A stretch of DNA of 64,000 bases from Paraburkholderia guartelaensis (GTDB lineage Bacteria > Pseudomonadota > Gammaproteobacteria > Burkholderiales > Burkholderiaceae): NCBI RefSeq assembly GCF_004353905.1, contig NZ_SMOD01000026.1, positions 31,023-95,022 on the forward strand. Direction: 5' to 3'. Made by a program: the position numbers and the translations under genes. The notes under the pieces are model-generated. The model made no database searches. It saw only the letters and a list, made by a program, of their open reading frames with translations, and was not told where the DNA came from. Shown here in pieces: positions 59,262 through 64,000 of this stretch (its first letter is position 1; every line of letters starts with the position of its first letter).

Positions 59262-60488
59262 TCAAACGTCGTCGGCGACGACGAAGAGGCGGCGGTACTC
59301 CTTCAGGGCATAGCGGTCGGTCATGCCCGCGATGTAATGCGCAATCAGCCGCGGCTGCACGGCGGCGTCCTGCGTCTGGTACGGGGGCGGCAAAAGCCGT
59401 GGGTCTTCGCTGAACGCATCGAACAGCCCCTTCACCACGCGCCGCGCCTTGTTGGCCATGCGCATCACGCGATAGTGGCGGTACAGGTTGCGGTAGAGGA
59501 AGCGCTTGAGCGCAGCCGCCTGCGCGGCCACGCGCTCGCTGTGCGCGACGAGAGCGGGTGCCGCACGCACGTCTTCGAGCGACTGCGGCGCGCACTCGGC
59601 GAGATTACGCCGCGTCTGCCCGATCAGATCGACGATCAGCGTGTTGATGATGCGCCTCACCGTCTCGTGAATCAGCCGGCGGCCCTCGATCTGCGGATAT
59701 TCGGCGCGCGCGGCGTCGTAGTGCGTTTGCCAGAGTTCGACCTCGGCGAGCTGCTCGATGGTGAGCAGGCCCGAGCGCAAGCCATCGTCGACGTCGTGGT
59801 TGTTGTAGGCAATTTCGTCGGCGATGTTGGCGATCTGCGCTTCGATGGACGGCTGCCGGCCGAGCAGAAAGCGCTCGCCCAGATCGCCGAGATGCCGCGC
59901 ATGCTCGCGCGAGCAGTGCTTGAGGATGCCTTCGCGTGTCTCGAAGCAGAGGTTCAGGCCGTCGAACGCGCCGTAGTGCTCTTCGAGCTCGTCCACGACC
60001 GCGAGGCTCTGCAGATTGTGTTCGAAGCCACCGTGTTCGCGCATGCACTCGTTGAGCGCGTCCTGGCCCGCATGGCCGAACGGCGTATGGCCGAGGTCGT
60101 GGGCGAGCGAGATCGCTTCGACCAGATCCTCGTTCACGCGCAGGTTACGGGCGACCGAGCGGGCGATCTGCGCGACTTCCAGGCTGTGCGTGAGCCGCGT
60201 GCGAAAGAGATCGCCCTCGTGATTCACGAACACCTGGGTTTTGTACTCGAGGCGGCGAAACGCCGTGGAATGGACGATGCGATCGCGGTCGCGCTGGAAC
60301 TCGCTGCGCGCGGCGGGCGGCGGCTCGGGATAACGCCGGCCGCGCGTGCGCGAGGCGTGCGCCGCGTACGGCGCGAGGCCCTCGTCGAATGACGCGACTA
60401 GCGCGGCGGAAGCGTCGCCGCCATGCGCGTCGCCAAGTCCTTGAACACTACGGGGATCACTACGGTTATCGCTGCGGGTGTCGCTCAC
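59262..60488 (-). CDS. dGTPase-like HD-domain nucleotide triphosphohydrolase
   Basis: A 408-residue HD-domain protein. [26 protein letters not shown], the metal-binding [17 protein letters not shown] and [14 protein letters not shown] are dGTPase-family motifs. It probably hydrolyses dNTPs to nucleosides and triphosphate; specificity is unknown. It follows aroB by about 35 bases, and this position is conserved in betaproteobacteria. Confidence 0.92.
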   Translation of the reverse strand: MSDTRSDNRSDPRSVQGLGDAHGGDASAALVASFDEGLAPYAAHASRTRGRRYPEPPPAARSEFQRDRDRIVHSTAFRRLEYKTQVFVNHEGDLFRTRLTHSLEVAQIARSVARNLRVNEDLVEAISLAHDLGHTPFGHAGQDALNECMREHGGFEHNLQSLAVVDELEEHYGAFDGLNLCFETREGILKHCSREHARHLGDLGERFLLGRQPSIEAQIANIADEIAYNNHDVDDGLRSGLLTIEQLAEVELWQTHYDAARAEYPQIEGRRLIHETVRRIINTLIVDLIGQTRRNLAECAPQSLEDVRAAPALVAHSERVAAQAAALKRFLYRNLYRHYRVMRMANKARRVVKGLFDAFSEDPRLLPPPYQTQDAAVQPRLIAHYIAGMTDRYALKEYRRLFVVADDV

Positions 60489-60522
60489 CGTTCCTCCGCA
60501 AGGGGTTATCGCCGGCGCCGCC

Positions 60523-61605
60523 TCAATTCTGCGTCGCGGCGGCGAGCGTGGCCTGCACGGCTTCGTCGGGCGCGCGGCCGATGTGCGTCTCGCCGAAGCA
60601 CTTGAGCAGGATGAACTTGATCGCCCCGCCCTCGGCCTTCTTGTCGACCTGCATCAGCTCGACATAGCGGGCCGCGCCGAGCGCGGGCGCGCGCACCGGC
60701 AGCTTCGCGGCCTCGACCACGCGCACGAGGCGCGCGCGCGAGGCTTCGTCCAGCATGCCCATGCGCACCGAAAGGTCCGCCGCCATCACCATGCCGCAGC
60801 CCACTGCCTCGCCGTGCAGCCACTCACCGTAGCCGAGCCCGGCCTCGATCGCGTGGCCGAACGTATGGCCGAAGTTGAGGATGGCGCGCAGGCCGCCCTC
60901 GCGCTCGTCGGCGGCCACGACCGATGCCTTGATCTCGCACGAGCGCTTGACCGCGTGCGCGAGCGCTTCAGGCTCGCAACGGTTGAGCGATTCGACGTTG
61001 GCTTCGATCCAGTCGAAGAATTCGGCGTCGGCAATCGCGCCGGTCTTGATGACCTCGGCAATGCCCGCCGCCAGTTCGCGCTCCGGCAGCGTGGCAAGCG
61101 CGCCAATGTCGGCGATCACGGCCTGCGGCTGGTAAAACGCGCCGATCATGTTCTTGCCGTGCGGATGATTGATGCCCGTCTTGCCGCCCACCGACGAATC
61201 GACCTGCGAAAGCAGCGTGGTCGGCACCTGGATGAACGGCACGCCGCGCATGTAGCAGGCGGCCGCGAAGCCCGTCATGTCCCCCGTCACGCCGCCGCCC
61301 AGCGCGATGAGCGTGGTCTTGCGATCGGCGCGCGAGGTGAGCAGCGCGTCGAAGATCTCGTTGAGCGTTTCCCAGTTCTTGTGCGCCTCGCCGTCGGGCA
61401 ACACCACCGTATTGACGTCCTTGCCGAGCGGCGCAAGCGCGGCGCGCAGCGTCTCGCCGTACAGCGGATCGACGACGGTGTTCGTCACGATCGTCACCGA
61501 CTTGCCGGCGATATGAGGCGCGAAGAGCGCCGTCTGACCGATCAGGCCGGAACCGATATGGATGGGGTAGGCGCGGTCGCCCAGTTCGACGTTGACGGTA
61601 ATCAT
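60523..61605 (-). CDS. aroB: 3-dehydroquinate synthase
   Basis: A 360-residue NAD- and metal-dependent enzyme forming 3-dehydroquinate in the shikimate pathway. Conserved blocks are [56 protein letters not shown] and [11 protein letters not shown]. It is about 60 bases downstream of aroK. Confidence 0.96.
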   Translation of the reverse strand: MITVNVELGDRAYPIHIGSGLIGQTALFAPHIAGKSVTIVTNTVVDPLYGETLRAALAPLGKDVNTVVLPDGEAHKNWETLNEIFDALLTSRADRKTTLIALGGGVTGDMTGFAAACYMRGVPFIQVPTTLLSQVDSSVGGKTGINHPHGKNMIGAFYQPQAVIADIGALATLPERELAAGIAEVIKTGAIADAEFFDWIEANVESLNRCEPEALAHAVKRSCEIKASVVAADEREGGLRAILNFGHTFGHAIEAGLGYGEWLHGEAVGCGMVMAADLSVRMGMLDEASRARLVRVVEAAKLPVRAPALGAARYVELMQVDKKAEGGAIKFILLKCFGETHIGRAPDEAVQATLAAATQN

Positions 61606-61668
61606 GCTCTGAATCTTTTGGGTTTCCGATGCACTGCCTGCTGCACGACAAACTGCGCGACCTGCGCC

Positions 61669-62217
61669 CTACTCGCGCGCCGTGGCCCGCACGACGCCGG
61701 CCATGTCGAGCTGCATCAGCACCATGTTGACGAGTCCGTTGACGGAAGGCCGGCCGGTTTCGATCACGAAGTCCGCGACTTCGCGATACAGCGGGTCGCG
61801 CACTTCGTACAGCGCTTCGAGCCGCGCCTTGGGGTCTTCGGTTTGCAGGAGCGGGCGATTCTTGTCGCGCCGCGTGCGCAGCCACAGGTCGTGCGGATGC
61901 GCACGCAGATACACGACGAAGCCGCGCGCCTTGAGCGCCGCGCGATTCTCGGGCCGCAGCACCGCGCCGCCGCCGGTCGCAAGGACAATGCCTTCGCGCC
62001 CCGTGAGCTCTTCGATCATCTGGGCCTCGCGGTCGCGAAAGCCCGCTTCGCCTTCGAGCTCGAAGATCACCGGGATGCGCGCGCCCGTGCGCGCCTCGAT
62101 CTCGTGATCGGAGTCGAAGAACGGACGCTCCAGCCGGCGCGCGACCGCCCGGCCCACGGTCGTCTTGCCGGCGCCCATGAGCCCTACGAAAAATACATTG
62201 GCGTTTGCGTCCCGCAC
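61669..62217 (-). CDS. aroK: Shikimate kinase
   Basis: A 182-residue P-loop kinase phosphorylating shikimate. Walker A (GLMGAGKTT) is at residues 12-20, shikimate binding [11 protein letters not shown] near 37-47 and ATGGGAVL near 80. The GTG at 62217 has AGGAAA at good spacing and is the only sensible start. It is between pilQ and aroB. Confidence 0.95.
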   Translation of the reverse strand: MRDANANVFFVGLMGAGKTTVGRAVARRLERPFFDSDHEIEARTGARIPVIFELEGEAGFRDREAQMIEELTGREGIVLATGGGAVLRPENRAALKARGFVVYLRAHPHDLWLRTRRDKNRPLLQTEDPKARLEALYEVRDPLYREVADFVIETGRPSVNGLVNMVLMQLDMAGVVRATARE

Positions 62218-62354
62218 TTGCAGCGTTTCCTACGAAAGGTTGGTGCCGCAGCTTACTGGCAAAGCAGCGGCATTGTCGAGCCTGGGGCCCCATTGTTCCG
62301 GCCCCGCAAGCACGCGGCTGCGCGCTTGCAGCCAGCTTACCCGATCAATCAGGG

Positions 62355-63968
62355 TCAATTCGGCTCCACGACGCGCGGCGTGATGAAAACCACCAGCTCG
62401 CTGCGCTGATCGCGGTGCGCGCGATGCGAAAAAAGCGCGCCCAGAACCGGTATTTTGCCCAGGAGTGGCACTCGCGTCACATCATCGCGGTCATCCGTCG
62501 CGTCGATGCCGCCGATCGAGACCGTACCGCCGTCCTCGATTTCGACGCGCGTCTGCACGTGTTTGGTGTTGATCGCAGGCCCGGCGGCCGTTTGCTCGCC
62601 GACACTGTCCTTCGCCACATCGAGGTCAAGTATCACACGGCCATCGGGTGTGATCTGCGGCTCGACTTCGAGTTTCAGGCTTGCGCGCCGGAACTGCACG
62701 CCCGAAACGCCCTGCCCGACCTTGGCCTGATAAGGCAGCTCGGTGCCCTGCTCGACCACGGCTTTCGTGCGGTCGGCAGTGACGACGCGCGGACTCGACA
62801 CCACGCGCCCGCGCCCTTCGGCCTCGAGCGCGCTCAACTGGATGTCGAGCAGGCGCGTTGCGCGGGCGGCCAGCAGCGTCAGCCCAAGGCCCGCGGCCTC
62901 GAAGCCGGAGATCGGGCCCGCTGCGAGGTTGTACACCGTTCCGTCCGCTCCCGTGGTCAGGCCCCGGTGCATCGTTGCATCCCCACTTACCGGCGTCACG
63001 CCAAGACGCACGCCCAGTTCGCGCGACAGCCCCTCGTCTCCTTCGACGATGCGCGCCTCGATCAGCACCTGACGCGCGGGCGCGTCGAGCCGCCACACGA
63101 GTTCGCCGATCTGGTCGAGTCGCGCCGGCAGGTCGGTGACGAAGAGGAGGTTCGTGCGCGCGTCCGCCACCGCCGTGCCGCGCTTCGAAAGTGCGCGCTG
63201 TGTCCCCGAGCCGGTCAGGAACCGGCGCAAATCCTCGGCGCGCGCGTAATGCAACTCGAACGAGCGGCTGGCAAGCGGCTCCAGCTCCACAGCCCGAGCG
63301 TGCGCCTCGTAACGCTGCCGCTCGCGTGCCGCCACCTCCGCGGCGGGCGCGACCCAGATCACGTCGCCGATGCGTGACATCGCAAGACCGTTTGCCTCCA
63401 GCAACAGATCGAACGCGGTACGCCACGGCACGCGGTCAAGGCGCAACGTCACCTGGCCACGAGCACGTTCGCTTGCAACGATGTTGAGCTTCGTGAACTG
63501 AGCGAACGCGTGCAGGACGGCCGTGAGTTCAGCGCGCTGGAAGTTGAGCGTGATCGGCCGGTCGGGCGGCAACCCGTCGTTTGCTGCCGCGGCGTCGCCA
63601 AGGCGCATCGGCGCGCGCATCGGTACGGGCGGCCCTTCGAGCGGCCCGGCCGCTGACGCGTCGCCGCCGGGTTCGCGCGAGGGTTGGGCAGCACGTTGTG
63701 ACATGCCAGCGTCGCCGTCCGCGAGTGCCTGCGAAACGTCTTCGGGCATCGGGGCATCGCTGCCTCCCACGAACGGATTGTCAACCCACTGATTCGCTGC
63801 GGGCTCCCCCGCCCCGTTGGGCAACGGCGCCACTTCGTAGCGCTCGAGCGCCACTGGCGAACGTGCCCACACAGGTTGAGGCGGCGGCACCGCGCCCCAC
63901 GCGGCGCACGCGGCAGCGCTCGCCATCGACGCGCCGAGGACAGCAACGCTCCACTTGAACGCGCTCAT
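62355..63968 (-). CDS. pilQ: Type IV pilus outer-membrane secretin PilQ
   Basis: A 537-residue secretin for pilus extrusion. A signal peptide ends near residue 25, followed by a low-complexity linker. The STN-like domain (ITLNFQRAELTAVLHAFAQF) is at residues 138-210, an N1 domain follows, and the secretin barrel covers 300-535 (VLIEARIVEGDEGLSRELGVRLG, VPLLGKIPVLGALFSHR). There is no AMIN domain, unlike longer PilQ proteins. It shares a four-base overlap with the upstream frame. Confidence 0.93.
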   Translation of the reverse strand: MSAFKWSVAVLGASMASAAACAAWGAVPPPQPVWARSPVALERYEVAPLPNGAGEPAANQWVDNPFVGGSDAPMPEDVSQALADGDAGMSQRAAQPSREPGGDASAAGPLEGPPVPMRAPMRLGDAAAANDGLPPDRPITLNFQRAELTAVLHAFAQFTKLNIVASERARGQVTLRLDRVPWRTAFDLLLEANGLAMSRIGDVIWVAPAAEVAARERQRYEAHARAVELEPLASRSFELHYARAEDLRRFLTGSGTQRALSKRGTAVADARTNLLFVTDLPARLDQIGELVWRLDAPARQVLIEARIVEGDEGLSRELGVRLGVTPVSGDATMHRGLTTGADGTVYNLAAGPISGFEAAGLGLTLLAARATRLLDIQLSALEAEGRGRVVSSPRVVTADRTKAVVEQGTELPYQAKVGQGVSGVQFRRASLKLEVEPQITPDGRVILDLDVAKDSVGEQTAAGPAINTKHVQTRVEIEDGGTVSIGGIDATDDRDDVTRVPLLGKIPVLGALFSHRAHRDQRSELVVFITPRVVEPN

Positions 63969-64000
63969 TTCACTGTCTCCGTCCAGCCGAGCGCGCGCGT
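63965..64000 (-). CDS. C-terminal end of a PilP-like pilus gene
   Basis: The last twelve codons of a frame ending in TGA overlap the pilQ ATG as ATGA. The residues (ALGWTETVK) and position directly upstream of pilQ fit the pilMNOPQ order. Too little is visible to identify it with certainty. Confidence 0.4.
   Translation of the reverse strand, partial: TRALGWTETVK

Overview
The window is a high-GC stretch of a betaproteobacterial main chromosome. Its gene content and order (thiOSGE, mlaFEDACB, murA-hisGDCBHAFIE, tatABC, degS-like protease, petABC-sspAB, gltBD, pilQ-aroKB) are those of Burkholderiaceae. A Paraburkholderia-like organism is my best inference; no rRNA or species marker is present. 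Nearly all of it is ordinary core chromosome, with no prophage, CRISPR array, integron or intact insertion sequence.

Layout. 1-8.4 kb: a truncated amino-acid permease, a cold-shock gene with a strong promoter and long leader, an Hsp70-like YegD protein, a nitroreductase, a divergent MFS exporter/TetR pair with two palindromic operators, DUF1415, a methyltransferase and a small unknown protein. 8.4-13.8 kb: a class I methyltransferase, a solitary Eco57I-type DNA adenine methyltransferase with no nuclease partner, a CDF-type transporter and tRNA-Thr(UGU). 13.8-18.9 kb: sspB, sspA, the cytochrome bc1 operon petABC and a NIF3-family gene. 18.9-20.2 kb: a DegS-like protease.

20.3-42.2 kb is one long minus-strand block. 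In transcription order it holds the TPP-riboswitch-controlled thiO-thiS-thiG-thiE cluster, the mlaFEDACB phospholipid transport operon, a YadGH-like ABC exporter, bolA, murA, the whole histidine pathway from hisG to hisE except the HisZ partner and histidinol-phosphate phosphatase, a DUF4870 protein, a HIT protein and tatABC. The Rieske protein PetA has a twin-arginine signal, so tatABC serves a substrate encoded 3 kb away.

42.9-48.4 kb runs on the plus strand: an SbmA/YddA-type ABC transporter overlapping an unusual SDR protein, then an MFS transporter and a DadA-type D-amino acid dehydrogenase. 48.4-56.8 kb returns to the minus strand: a 2'-5' RNA ligase-family protein, gltD and gltB, and upstream of gltB a RAYT-like transposase relative that has lost its catalytic residues. 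56.9-64 kb: ompW, a DUF883 protein, a glycerophosphodiesterase, a dGTPase-like HD protein, aroB, aroK, pilQ and the last codons of a pilP-like gene.

The items most worth following up are the catalytically dead RAYT-like protein with an AT-hook and a long Gly/Ser tail, the solitary DNA methyltransferase, the SDR lacking its catalytic tyrosine, the operator placed inside the exporter promoter spacer, a terminator-like hairpin inside the his operon, and an unexplained inverted repeat upstream of petA.
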